This document shows, piece by piece, positions 51,232 to 59,365 of a DNA stretch of 64,000 bases. The stretch covers positions 1,116,001-1,180,000 of the forward strand of contig NZ_BAABBN010000007.1 in assembly GCF_039537985.1 (NCBI RefSeq), in the 5' to 3' direction. Numbering within the stretch: the stretch's first letter is position 1; the number at the start of each line of letters is the position of its first letter. This DNA comes from Litoribacillus peritrichatus. Its GTDB lineage: Bacteria; Pseudomonadota; Gammaproteobacteria; Pseudomonadales; Litoribrevibacteraceae. The translations under genes and the position numbers were made by a program. Under the pieces are notes generated by a model. That model worked only from the letters and a program-made list of their open reading frames with translations. It made no database searches and was not told where the DNA came from.

Positions 51232-52158
51232 ATGTTGAAATTCATACGAACACCTGAAGAACAGTTCCAAAAATTGATCGGTTATCCTTTTGCTGAGCAC
51301 TATGTCGACGTTGATATGGGTGAAGAAGTGTCCTCGGGCGCGTCAGTGGCTATGAGAATGCATTATGTAGACGAAGGCCCAAAAGATGCTGACCCGGTGT
51401 TGATGATGCACGGTGAACCGAGTTGGTCTTATTTGTACAGGAATATGATACCCATTTGTGCGGCAGCCGGGCATAGAGTAATTGCGCCTGATCTGGTCGG
51501 TTTTGGGAAGTCAGATAAACCCACCGACGTTGCTTCATACTCTTATCAAAGTCACATGGAATGGATGCAAACGTTTATAGATAAACTGAATCTTAATAAT
51601 ATTACTTTGGTCTGTCAGGACTGGGGCTCGTTGATCGGCCTGAGGTTGGCCGCTGAAAACCCTGATCGGTTTAAAGCCATTGTGGTGGGAAACGGCATGT
51701 TACCGACGGGGGATCAATCGGTTCCGTTGGCGTTTTATGCCTGGAAAACCTTTGCATTGTACAGCCCTTGGTTTCCAATCAGTAAAATTGTTGCTTCAGG
51801 AACCTTTAAAAAACTCTCGAAGGCGGAGCAACAAGCCTACGATGCGCCTTTTCCTTCCAAAGAATACAAAGCCGGCACCAGAGCGTTTCCCAAACTGGTT
51901 CCTGTGACGCCGGATGACCCGGCAACGGTCGCGAACCGTAATGCCTGGGAGACTTTGTATCGCTGGGATAAGCCTTTTTTAACCACGTTCAGTAATGGCG
52001 ACCCCATTACCCGAGGTGGTGATGAGTATATGCGAGAACGCATTCCGGGCAGTCAGGGGCTGAACCATCAGACTTTACGAGGCGGCCACTTTTTACAGGA
52101 AGATTCACCACAGGCGTTTGCCAAGGCGGTGAATGATTTGTTGGCAGCAACGAGTTGA
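51232..52158 (+). CDS. Haloalkane dehalogenase (HLD-I-like, alpha/beta hydrolase)
   Basis: 308 residues from the ATG at 51232; an upstream in-frame TTG at 51196 lies inside tandem repeats. Catalytic residues are the nucleophile Asp130 in VCQDWGS, the acid Asp257 in FSNGDPI and the base His286 in RGGHFLQE. Halide-binding Trp65 lies in HGEPSWSYLYR and Trp131 follows the nucleophile. This nucleophile-acid-base pattern and the E-P-S-W oxyanion motif fit haloalkane dehalogenases of subfamily I. The enzyme would hydrolyse terminal haloalkanes to alcohols. Divergent placement from a fatty-aldehyde-forming enzyme may reflect alkane or alcohol metabolism, but that is inference. Confidence 0.85.
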   Translation: MLKFIRTPEEQFQKLIGYPFAEHYVDVDMGEEVSSGASVAMRMHYVDEGPKDADPVLMMHGEPSWSYLYRNMIPICAAAGHRVIAPDLVGFGKSDKPTDVASYSYQSHMEWMQTFIDKLNLNNITLVCQDWGSLIGLRLAAENPDRFKAIVVGNGMLPTGDQSVPLAFYAWKTFALYSPWFPISKIVASGTFKKLSKAEQQAYDAPFPSKEYKAGTRAFPKLVPVTPDDPATVANRNAWETLYRWDKPFLTTFSNGDPITRGGDEYMRERIPGSQGLNHQTLRGGHFLQEDSPQAFAKAVNDLLAATS

Positions 52159-52218
52159 TTCGCTGATGATTTTTTTCTGAGGTGGTCTCAACGATTGGCA
52201 TACCACGCGGAGGGTCAA

Positions 52219-53061
52219 TTAGTCTGGTATTGTCACAGCATTTCCTTTCACTATGATACCGCCCGTTTCAGGTACTGTTACGTTCAACAGGCTTGGTCTG
52301 CCCATAGCTTCCCCCTGACGAATGATCAGCTCCGCTGGCACTGTAATTAATGAGGCTTCTCTCAAATAGCCTGCAAATGCAGCGGCGGCTGCGCCTGTGG
52401 CAGGGTCTTCCACAACACCGCCAACGGGAAACGGGTTACGGGAGACAAAGGTGGTTTCGTTTTCTTGGTAAACCAACTGTAGGGTAGTCAGTTCTTCTCG
52501 GATCATGACGGCTTTTAAATCGTTAAAGTCGTATGACAAATAGGCCAAGGTCGTTGCCTTGTTTAAAGCGATGACCAAATGCCATGCTCCGGCATAAGCG
52601 ACGGCAGGAGGAATCCTGTCTTCCAGATCCGAATGTTGCCAACCTAAAATGGAGAGTACTTCGGAGACGAGTTCATCATCGGCTGTTTTGTACTTCGGTG
52701 AAACAGAGGTAAGTGCTGCTTCCGCTTGGCCATTGACCGTGCGAACAGTAACCGGAACCTGACCAATTTGAGTGGATAGCTCAAAGGTACCTTCTCCGTC
52801 TAACTCCGCCAGTGTCACTGCTGTGGCGATGGTTGCATGGCCACAAAAGGGCACTTCAATTTCAGGGCTGAAGAAGCGAATTTTTCGACTTTTACCTGAC
52901 TTGGGGGCAACGAAAGCGGTTTCCGAAAAACCGACTTCAGCTGCAATGTTTTGCATTTCTGTCGGCTCCGGTAATGTCTCACCGATCCATACGCCCGCCG
53001 GATTTCCGCCTTTTGGGTCGGTAGTGAACGCAGATTTTCGATATAAAGTGCCTGTTTCCAT
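52219..53061 (-). CDS. PhzF-family isomerase/epimerase
   Basis: 280 residues in the double hot-dog fold of the PhzF family. Landmarks are FTTDPKGGNPAGVW, GFSETAFVAP holding the conserved catalytic Glu, RFFSPEIEVPFCGHATIATA, and GGVVEDPATGAAAAAFAGYL. The family includes PhzF and proteins of unknown substrate found in most bacteria. No other phenazine genes are nearby, so a phenazine role is unlikely. It is convergent with the dehalogenase gene. Confidence 0.9.
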   Translation of the reverse strand: METGTLYRKSAFTTDPKGGNPAGVWIGETLPEPTEMQNIAAEVGFSETAFVAPKSGKSRKIRFFSPEIEVPFCGHATIATAVTLAELDGEGTFELSTQIGQVPVTVRTVNGQAEAALTSVSPKYKTADDELVSEVLSILGWQHSDLEDRIPPAVAYAGAWHLVIALNKATTLAYLSYDFNDLKAVMIREELTTLQLVYQENETTFVSRNPFPVGGVVEDPATGAAAAAFAGYLREASLITVPAELIIRQGEAMGRPSLLNVTVPETGGIIVKGNAVTIPD

Positions 53062-53279
53062 TCGTTTGTGCTCCGAGCGTTCTGTACTTGAAATGACAAT
53101 ATCCTTCTTTTTTCAAAACGTTCAATTCGTGCTAATGAAAGAAGGATGAGTTGTTGAATGTATAAGTATGGTTCCAAATGAGATAAAAAATAGCTATGGC
53201 AGTGATGAACTTTTCTTGGGTTCATAAGACCATTTGCTTTGATATAATTTTTCGCCTCATCAGAAATAAGAAAAGAACC

Positions 53280-53714
53280 ATGTCGTTATCAAAAGTAACT
53301 TGCCCGAAGTGTAATGCCTCAAATCGTATTCCTACAGATCGTTTGGCGGATAAACCAAACTGTGGCAAGTGTAAAAAAGCTTTGTTTACCGGAAAGCCAA
53401 TGGAGTTAACCGCAGCCAATGTAGTGGCGACCATTGCTCATAATGAGATACCGGTGCTCGTGGATTGTTGGGCGCCCTGGTGTGGCCCGTGCAAAAGCTT
53501 CGGACCCATCTTTGAAAAAGCGGCCAAAGAACTGGAACCGAATGTTCGGTTAGCTAAACTCAATACGGAAGCCAATCAGCAGGTCGCATCTCGTTGGCAA
53601 ATACGTTCCATACCTACTTTAATTTTATTTAAAGGGGGCAAAGAAGTGGCACGTATGTCCGGGGCGATGTCTTTGCCGCAATTGAAGCAGTGGTTAAAAC
53701 AGCAAGGCGTCTAA
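53280..53714 (+). CDS. trxC: Thioredoxin 2 with zinc ribbon (TrxC)
   Basis: 144 residues from the ATG at 53280. An N-terminal zinc ribbon with two CxxC pairs (CPKC and CGKC) precedes a thioredoxin domain with WCGPC (about residues 69-73) and RSIPTLILF. This layout is specific to TrxC. It is a cytoplasmic disulphide reductase that is often OxyR-induced; no OxyR site was identified. A longer frame to 53196 lacks any start signal. Confidence 0.95.
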   Translation: MSLSKVTCPKCNASNRIPTDRLADKPNCGKCKKALFTGKPMELTAANVVATIAHNEIPVLVDCWAPWCGPCKSFGPIFEKAAKELEPNVRLAKLNTEANQQVASRWQIRSIPTLILFKGGKEVARMSGAMSLPQLKQWLKQQGV

Positions 53715-53743
53715 AAGGGCGATGATCAAGCTCAGGGGGTGTT

Positions 53744-53998
53744 ATGGCGAAGCTATTACAATGTGATTTACATGATTATCTTGAGATTGCTTGTATGTAC
53801 CAATACCGGGTTGAGCTTGAACTTCTTTCAGGTCAACGCATCGTTGGTACACCAAAAACCACAAAAACCAGCTCTGAAAAGCGAGAGTTTCTGGTTTTCA
53901 TACGGGAAGATAAAACGCCGATTGAGATTGAAACCTCAGAGCTGAGTTCCATGACGGTATTAACACGGGGCGCCAAATTCGAGCGAGTTGTGTTTTAG
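53744..53998 (+). CDS. rof: Rof-like Rho-dependent antitermination protein
   Basis: 84 residues. The pattern CDLHDYLEIACMYQYRVELELLSGQRIVG, then EFLVFIREDKTPIEIETSELSSMTVL is that of Rof (YaeO), a small beta-barrel that binds Rho and weakens termination. The ATG has AGGGGG upstream and lies 29 bp after trxC. Similarity to E. coli Rof is clear in the YDxLELACxxxLxLxLELxxG part and weaker after it. Confidence 0.8.
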   Translation: MAKLLQCDLHDYLEIACMYQYRVELELLSGQRIVGTPKTTKTSSEKREFLVFIREDKTPIEIETSELSSMTVLTRGAKFERVVF

Positions 53999-54055
53999 CT
54001 CAGTATCCGAAGCAGCGTCGACCGTCAGTGGACGGTTACTGGCAGCATTGAGTTA

Positions 54056-54646
54056 TTAATTTTGATGAAACTCAATGGTCTCGTGTAAGAAGTTTTTACA
54101 AATCACTGCGGCTTTATCGGCTTTGATGTCTCCGCCGTTCAGAGCCCCTCTTAGCCATAATCCATCAATGAGTGCCGCAATGGCTTCTGCGGTATCGGCC
54201 ACTTTCTCTTTGGGTAAGAGCGAATTCAGTGAGTACTTTAAGTTTGAACGTAAACGTTTTTCATTGACGCGTTGAAGGCGGGCCAGGCGTTCGTCATGCA
54301 TGGATTGAGCCCAGAAGGCCAACCAGGTTTTGGCTCCGCGCTCAGACGTTTGGAACGGGCTGAAGTTGGTATGAATGATCGCTTCTAAGCGAGCAATCGG
54401 CGAATCCCCTTTAATTCTTAGTTGATTCATCAATTCTTCATTCAGGGACTTGAGTAAGAAACGAACCGTTGCCTCCAGCAGTTCTTGTTTGCCTCCAAAA
54501 TAGTGGCTGATGATGCCAGAAGATACACCGGCAATCTTGCTGATGGTACCAACGGTTGTTCCGTGAAGGCCAAACTGTTCCACCGAGGAAAGGGTTGCTT
54601 CAATCAGTTGTGCCTGGCGCACGGGTTTCATTCCAACTTTTGGCAT
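54056..54646 (-). CDS. betI: BetI-type TetR regulator
   Basis: 196 residues. The opening MPKVGMKPVRQAQLIEATLSSVEQFG and helix-turn-helix TISKIAGVSSGIISHYFGGKQELLEATVR follow BetI closely, as do AKTWLAFWAQSMHDERLARLQRVNEKRL and AALIDGLWLRGALNGG. BetI represses choline-to-betaine genes and is relieved by choline. No betAB genes are in this window. Instead it faces a phosphodiesterase gene across a spacer with two copies of a TGGTATAAACCAG palindrome, so that gene is its likely target here and choline its likely signal (inference). Confidence 0.88.
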   Translation of the reverse strand: MPKVGMKPVRQAQLIEATLSSVEQFGLHGTTVGTISKIAGVSSGIISHYFGGKQELLEATVRFLLKSLNEELMNQLRIKGDSPIARLEAIIHTNFSPFQTSERGAKTWLAFWAQSMHDERLARLQRVNEKRLRSNLKYSLNSLLPKEKVADTAEAIAALIDGLWLRGALNGGDIKADKAAVICKNFLHETIEFHQN

Positions 54647-54819
54647 AGCATCGCTTATATGTAGGGGCTAACGGGGCAGTTATCAGGTTATCTTACCGGG
54701 CGGAAAGGTCATTTAAATACCTCTTCGCAGGGTTTATGTAACGGGATGTTAATGACTTGTGCTTTAAAGATCAACTTGAGGAGGCGAGGTTTGGCTTCGA
54801 AACTAAAGGATACTGATGG

Positions 54820-54833
54820 TTGGTATAAACCAG
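54820..54833. promoter_or_regulatory. BetI-type operator, copy 1
   Basis: TTGGTATAAACCAG, a near-perfect dyad (TGGT-N4-ACCA), matches the copy at 54906-54919 in 13 of 14 bases. It lies between the divergent regulator and phosphodiesterase genes. Confidence 0.6.
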
Positions 54834-54865
54834 CTTAACAAATAGTACATATTTTGATCATGAAT

Positions 54866-54883
54866 TGGTCACTTTTCTGTCAT
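54866..54883 (+). promoter_or_regulatory. Candidate Pho box of the phosphodiesterase gene
   Basis: TGGTCAC-TTTT-CTGTCAT fits the two-unit CTGTCAT-N4-CTGTCAT pattern with one perfect and one degraded unit. A TATTGT -10-like hexamer lies 11 bp beyond (54895-54900), the normal PhoB spacing. Confidence 0.42.
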
Positions 54884-54905
54884 TTAGGTTCACTATTGTC
54901 TTTAT

Positions 54906-54919
54906 CTGGTATAAACCAG
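54906..54919. promoter_or_regulatory. BetI-type operator, copy 2, at the phosphodiesterase promoter
   Basis: CTGGTATAAACCAG, with a CTGGT-N4-ACCAG dyad, lies 19 bp before the phosphodiesterase ATG and just after the predicted -10 region. A repressor bound there would block transcription. Confidence 0.65.
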
Positions 54920-54938
54920 TAAATAAAAAGGATAAATA

Positions 54939-56708
54939 ATGTTCAAGTGGCACAGAGTAACCACCGTTCTTGGTATGTCTGCTATGGCGTGTTTCGCTCA
55001 GGCAGAGAATAAAGTGTTGTTGGTCGGAGTGGACGGACTTCAGTATGAAAAGTTGCAGGGGGTAAATACCCCGAATTTTGATCGGCTGAATATTACCAAA
55101 GCTTATACCGGTGGTATTAAGAATTATGGCTCAGAACAACCTACCATCAGTGGCCCAGGTTGGGCGACCATTTTAACCGGGGTCTGGATGTCTAAGCACG
55201 GCGTAGACTCGAACAGTGCGGGTCTGACCAACGCTGAGTTTCCGGGGTTATTTAAACGCATCAAAGATGCCAAACCCGATGCTTATGTGGCCAGTTATGC
55301 ACACTGGTCACCGATTAATACGAATTTCTTTGCGGATGAAGTTGCGAACATAGAGGAGGTCGCAAGCGGTATTGGAGATCAGCAAGTGGTGGATCGAGCA
55401 CTTGATACCATTACAACTACATCGGCCGAGTTTGTGTTTTTACATTTGGACGACATTGATCACATGGGGCATTCAAGCTGTTTTGGCGGTGCCTATGATG
55501 ATGCCATTGAAGTCGTTGATCGCCAGCTAGGCAGCTTGCTTGATCAGGTTGAACAACTTGAGCAGCAAACCGGAGATGATTGGTTGGTGCTGGTGACTAC
55601 GGATCATGGTCGCACTCCGATTGTCGGTTGTGGCCATGGTAATCAGACTCTGGAGGAAAAAACCATATTTATTGGTTCGAATGAAGCGATGAATGCTGAG
55701 TTTTGGCAGCGTATTGCAGATGTCTCTAATTCGGACTTTGAAGGGATTTATGGTTACCCCTCTCAAGCCTCTATCGCGCCCACGGTTTTAACGCACCTGG
55801 GCATTGAAATTGACAAAGACTGGCGTTTGGATGGGGTGCCATTGAAAGGCGCGTTGGCTCCGAGAAAGTTAATGCAAGACCCATCGGCGGTGCAGGATAT
55901 CACCTGGTACAGTACCGAAAATCGCAACGCGACCATTTATCGTAACGGTATACAGGTGGATCAGGTGCCGGCTCTTGACCAAGGGTGGACAGATCCTGAT
56001 CCACTGGCTGCCGGGATTGTGGATTATGTGGTTGAAACCAACGGTGTGCCTGCTGCGATCAGAGTCAATAACTTTCAAATTGATGCCGGGCTGGATAAAA
56101 ACAGTTTAAAAGCGTATTTCTTCAGAAATGATGCGCAGTACGTTCGCTATGACAAGCTGACCGATCAATCGGATTCGGGTTACCCAAAAGAAACAAACGA
56201 CAGTAACTGGCCTGGTTTGAATGCCTATAAAGATCAGATTACTGCCAGCTTTAAAAAGGATGCCGCCACCAGTTATTTCTTCCTGAAAAATGGACAATAC
56301 ATAAACTACGATAATGTTGCAGACAAGGTTCGTAGCGGTTATCCAAAGGACATCACATCGGTTACGTGGCCCGGTTTGGATTCCTATAAGGACCAAATTG
56401 AAGCGGCTTTGCGTTGGCACAATGATAAAGTCTACTTCTTTTTGAGCGACGGCCAATACATTCGATATGACCTGGACTCGGACGCAGTGGACTCGGGCTA
56501 CCCAAAACCGATCAACGACGATACTTGGCCAGGAATGAGGGCGTATGCAACAGACATTACGGCCGCCGTTAAGTGGAGCGACAACCTAGGTTATATATTC
56601 TTATCAAATCAACGATATTTGAGATATGACCTGGCTGAAGATCGGGTGGAAGAGGGTTACCCGCGTCGAATTGACGATGGCACCTGGCCTGGCTTGTTGA
56701 AGCCTTAA
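54939..56708 (+). CDS. Exported alkaline-phosphatase-superfamily phosphodiesterase fused to hemopexin repeats
   Basis: 589 residues with a signal peptide (cut near residue 22). Residues about 25-310 are a type I phosphodiesterase/nucleotide-pyrophosphatase-like domain: LLVGVDGLQYEKL with the first metal Asp, GPGWATILTG with the probable Thr nucleophile, HLDDIDHMGH, VTTDHGR and CGHGNQT with the remaining metal ligands. A linker (about 310-385) leads to four hemopexin-like units of about 48 residues: KAYFFRNDAQYVRYD, TSYFFLKNGQYINYD, KVYFFLSDGQYIRYD and LGYIFLSNQRYLRYD. Each is followed by SGYPK-type and WPGL motifs. Such a fusion is unusual. A choline-phosphoester substrate is inferred from the BetI partner only. 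Confidence 0.88.
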   Translation: MFKWHRVTTVLGMSAMACFAQAENKVLLVGVDGLQYEKLQGVNTPNFDRLNITKAYTGGIKNYGSEQPTISGPGWATILTGVWMSKHGVDSNSAGLTNAEFPGLFKRIKDAKPDAYVASYAHWSPINTNFFADEVANIEEVASGIGDQQVVDRALDTITTTSAEFVFLHLDDIDHMGHSSCFGGAYDDAIEVVDRQLGSLLDQVEQLEQQTGDDWLVLVTTDHGRTPIVGCGHGNQTLEEKTIFIGSNEAMNAEFWQRIADVSNSDFEGIYGYPSQASIAPTVLTHLGIEIDKDWRLDGVPLKGALAPRKLMQDPSAVQDITWYSTENRNATIYRNGIQVDQVPALDQGWTDPDPLAAGIVDYVVETNGVPAAIRVNNFQIDAGLDKNSLKAYFFRNDAQYVRYDKLTDQSDSGYPKETNDSNWPGLNAYKDQITASFKKDAATSYFFLKNGQYINYDNVADKVRSGYPKDITSVTWPGLDSYKDQIEAALRWHNDKVYFFLSDGQYIRYDLDSDAVDSGYPKPINDDTWPGMRAYATDITAAVKWSDNLGYIFLSNQRYLRYDLAEDRVEEGYPRRIDDGTWPGLLKP

Positions 56709-56732
56709 TGGAAAACTATCCTCTTTAAAACA

Positions 56733-56770
56733 AAGACATAGAAAGCGCTTGAAATGGCCTTCTATGTCTT
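56733..56770. terminator. Stem-loop between phosphodiesterase and phytase genes
   Basis: AAGACATAGAA at 56733-56743 pairs perfectly with TTCTATGTCTT at 56760-56770. It lies 25 bp past the phosphodiesterase stop, with no long T-run; it probably ends both converging transcripts. Confidence 0.6.
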
Positions 56771-56819
56771 ACTACTTAGTCTTACTGCTTAGTCTTACTG
56801 CTTAATCTTTCTACTTAAT
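56768..56819. repeat. Four tandem 13-bp repeats between convergent genes
   Basis: Units are CTTACTACTTAGT, CTTACTGCTTAGT, CTTACTGCTTAAT and CTTTCTACTTAAT, end to end. They lie directly after the stem-loop and just before the phytase stop. Confidence 0.9.
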
Positions 56820-56835
56820 AGTGCGTTCTTATTGG

Positions 56836-58938
56836 TTAGTTTATTTGCAGGCTTTCAATAATGTCTTTCCAGCTCACCATTTTGAAATTTTGGTTTTCAA
56901 GCCGATATTGGTCGTCAATGTTATACCAGTCCTGAGCGATGAACATGCCTTCCGGGTAATCGTCACCAAGGTTAACAGCAACTGCATGAATGCCGTCTGT
57001 GTCACTTGCGCCATCCAGACCTTGCTGGTCATTGCCAATGATGGCGAAAGTACCGACGGATTGGTTGTTATTGTTCAGGTCGTAAACCACATAGGTGTTA
57101 TTTCCTTGGCTGGAGGCAATCAGGTACTTTTCATTGCCGCTGTTGTACAACGTAAGCCCTTCTACGTCGGCGACCAGTTCTTCGCCGTCAATTTCGGTGA
57201 ATAAAGTCGCTTGCTGGCTGCCATTTGCTGAGGCATCAAACTGCCAGATGGCTTTGTCTTCTTCGCCTAAGTACAGAACACCGGCCTCATCGTCGGCAAC
57301 ACAGCCTTCGGGCTGACTGTTAACAGAGAGTTGACGAACTATTTCGCCTTGTATGCCTGTTTCCGTCAGCGTCAGTTGCCATTGCTCAATGTTGCCGTCT
57401 TTGCCGTTAATGAAAACATAAGGCGTGCCGTCGTTTGCCTGATACATACAGAGGCCATACACCTCATCCACATTGGAGACCAATTCAGCGGCATCGTTGT
57501 GCACATTATTTCCAATGGCAGTAAGCGGTTGAATTGGATCTTGAGTGTCAGTGGCCTCACTGATTTTGTAGAGGCTGATGGTATTTAACGCCCGGTTTGA
57601 GGCCGCAGCCAACGCAATGGTGTCGCCATTCCAGTCGGTGACATTTCGGATGTCGACGTTGTTGGGTTCTCCTTCGTTCAGGTATTGCAGTTCATTGCCT
57701 GCCAGATCATACGCCATTAAACCGCCTTGTTTGTTGGTTGCAATGATCAAGCTTTTGCTGACATCCGTAGGGTGTACCCAAAATGCCGGGTCGTCGGCTG
57801 CGTCTCCGTCATCGTCTACTTCAGTGGTTTCTCCTTTGCTGGCCACCAGCGCAACGTCTTCTACCGAAAGCTCCCGATGAGAGATTAAATTTGTAAGTGA
57901 TTGGTTACTGGTTTGAGTGAGGTAATTGTTTAAGTCTGAGAGTAAAACTTTTTCATACACAGGGTCATCGGCTTCGGTATTGGCCAACCAGAATGCATCG
58001 GGTGCAATGGCCAGTGCTTTGGCTTCTTCAATGTTCTCAACGTTAAAACGGGTAACGAATGGATTGTCATTGGCTCGCTCATAGAAGAGGAAACCGGCAC
58101 CTTCATCGGCGACGACCAGATACCCTTTACCGTTTGCCTGGTAAGCGATGTCGAGGCCTTCAATTTCCTGAAGGTGGCCGAGCGGTTCAATGCTGTCCAC
58201 CAAGCGACGCTCTTTTACGTTTTCTGCGTCGGAGCCGTAGGCCCAAATACCAAGGTCTTGTTCTGCAACATAAAGGGTGGCGGATTCGTCATCAATAATA
58301 CATGCGCTGAGTTCGCCGCCTACGTTTACGTTTCGGACAGGTAAGGGCGCGTTAAACTGGTCGGTTAAGGCACTGACGATATTAGCGCCGTCGTATTCCA
58401 CTTTGTACTGAATAATGCCCCCGTCTTCAGACACTCCGGTGGCTGTCAGGTCTCCGGTTGTGACATTTTTATATAAACAAACGGCTTCTGCCTCCATGTC
58501 GATGGCGAGTGTTCCAAGTTCGGTCAAAGGGTTGTCTGTATCTCCTGAGACGGCGTAAAACGCCAGCGCTTCTTCATCCGGTAACGCAACAACCAGTACA
58601 TCCACGCTGTTGCCCTGATCGTCTTCTATGCCATATCGAATGTCTGCTCCGAGCACCTCACGGCTGTCATCATGAAAGATTTCATCGCCTTGCTGGTTAT
58701 AAACGGCCAGACCGTCTTCTTCTAACGTCACGATCAGAAGGTTGTTATGGTTGTTCTCCGGGCTGACCCAAAGTGCGGCATCGGCAATGTCATCGTAACT
58801 GGTTGACGTAGTGAGTGCACTTTGAAGGCTGGCTGCTGTAGCCGGTGTGTCCTTTCGGGATGAGGAGCTGCTGTCATTATCACTGCAACCTGCAAGCAAA
58901 ATACTACTGGCCAGTAACGTTAATCCAAACATTTTCAT
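56836..58938 (-). CDS. Two-domain beta-propeller phytase lipoprotein
   Basis: 700 residues with a lipobox (SILLAGC, Cys at 18) and a Ser-rich tether. The C-terminal half (about 350-700) is a full beta-propeller phytase: DDPAFWVHPTDVSKSLIIATNKQGGLMAYDLAG, NNVDIRNV, VYGLCMY, QPEGCVADDEAGVLYLGEEDKAIW, DVEGLTLY with YLIASSQGNNTYVVYD, and SDTDGIHAV. The N-terminal half (about 40-330) is a related but divergent propeller (DAALWVSPENNHNNLLIVTLEEDGLAVYNQQG, ADIRYG, EIEGLDIAY). Dual-domain phytases are known in which the N-domain assists the other. It would release phosphate from phytate at the cell surface. A candidate Pho box precedes it. Confidence 0.9.
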   Translation of the reverse strand: MKMFGLTLLASSILLAGCSDNDSSSSSRKDTPATAASLQSALTTSTSYDDIADAALWVSPENNHNNLLIVTLEEDGLAVYNQQGDEIFHDDSREVLGADIRYGIEDDQGNSVDVLVVALPDEEALAFYAVSGDTDNPLTELGTLAIDMEAEAVCLYKNVTTGDLTATGVSEDGGIIQYKVEYDGANIVSALTDQFNAPLPVRNVNVGGELSACIIDDESATLYVAEQDLGIWAYGSDAENVKERRLVDSIEPLGHLQEIEGLDIAYQANGKGYLVVADEGAGFLFYERANDNPFVTRFNVENIEEAKALAIAPDAFWLANTEADDPVYEKVLLSDLNNYLTQTSNQSLTNLISHRELSVEDVALVASKGETTEVDDDGDAADDPAFWVHPTDVSKSLIIATNKQGGLMAYDLAGNELQYLNEGEPNNVDIRNVTDWNGDTIALAAASNRALNTISLYKISEATDTQDPIQPLTAIGNNVHNDAAELVSNVDEVYGLCMYQANDGTPYVFINGKDGNIEQWQLTLTETGIQGEIVRQLSVNSQPEGCVADDEAGVLYLGEEDKAIWQFDASANGSQQATLFTEIDGEELVADVEGLTLYNSGNEKYLIASSQGNNTYVVYDLNNNNQSVGTFAIIGNDQQGLDGASDTDGIHAVAVNLGDDYPEGMFIAQDWYNIDDQYRLENQNFKMVSWKDIIESLQIN

Positions 58939-59008
58939 GGCTTACTTCCTTTGTGTTTGATCGTTGTTATGTCTTACTTATTTGGAAGGCGCACCGTAAA
59001 AACTTCAG

Positions 59009-59026
59009 ATGTCAGTCATGTGACAA
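59009..59026 (-). promoter_or_regulatory. Candidate Pho box of the phytase gene
   Basis: On the minus strand TTGTCAC-ATGA-CTGACAT fits CTGTCAT-N4-CTGTCAT with few mismatches, and TACGGT follows about 10 bp later as a -10-like hexamer. PhoB control of a phytase is biologically sensible but unproven. Confidence 0.42.
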
Positions 59027-59090
59027 TAAAAATGTGACGGGCCTTGAACCGTGAAAAAGCGTTGGAATTTTCGGTGGTCGGTGGGTCAAT

Positions 59091-59224
59091 TGAGCTGATC
59101 GGACTTGAAAAAATGATCAATCCAGCGGGACTTGATTGACTCATTCGTTCAGCGAACCTGTTGTTTGGCAGTATTTGTTGTTTTGGCTGAATAAAATTAT
59201 GAATCGTGTGAGCTGATCGGACTT
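59091..59224. repeat. Pair of 16-bp direct repeats (TGAGCTGATCGGACTT)
   Basis: Identical 16-mers stand at 59091-59106 and 59209-59224, 118 bp apart, in the spacer upstream of the degenerate GGDEF gene. They might be regulator sites for the nearby AraC protein. Confidence 0.85.
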
Positions 59225-59365
59225 TTTGATTTTTATTTGTGTCATAAAAGTGTCAACGTTGAGGGGTACAACAACCCTGTTTAACTTTGATTACAAATAC
59301 GTGTCAGTGTGTTTATTGAAATCCTGTTTGCACTTTTGCAGCCGTTCAGACGCTGACCGAGTAAG

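Larger units (their letters stand above)
58939..59365. other. Divergent spacer between phytase and degenerate GGDEF genes
   Basis: 427 bp. It contains a candidate Pho box (59009-59026) for the phytase and two copies of TGAGCTGATCGGACTT (59091-59106 and 59209-59224), the second nearer the rightward gene. No gene is seen. Confidence 0.6.

Noticed and set aside
52219..53061. Phenazine biosynthesis role for the PhzF-like gene
   Set aside because: No other phz gene is nearby and the PhzF family is widespread with unrelated functions.
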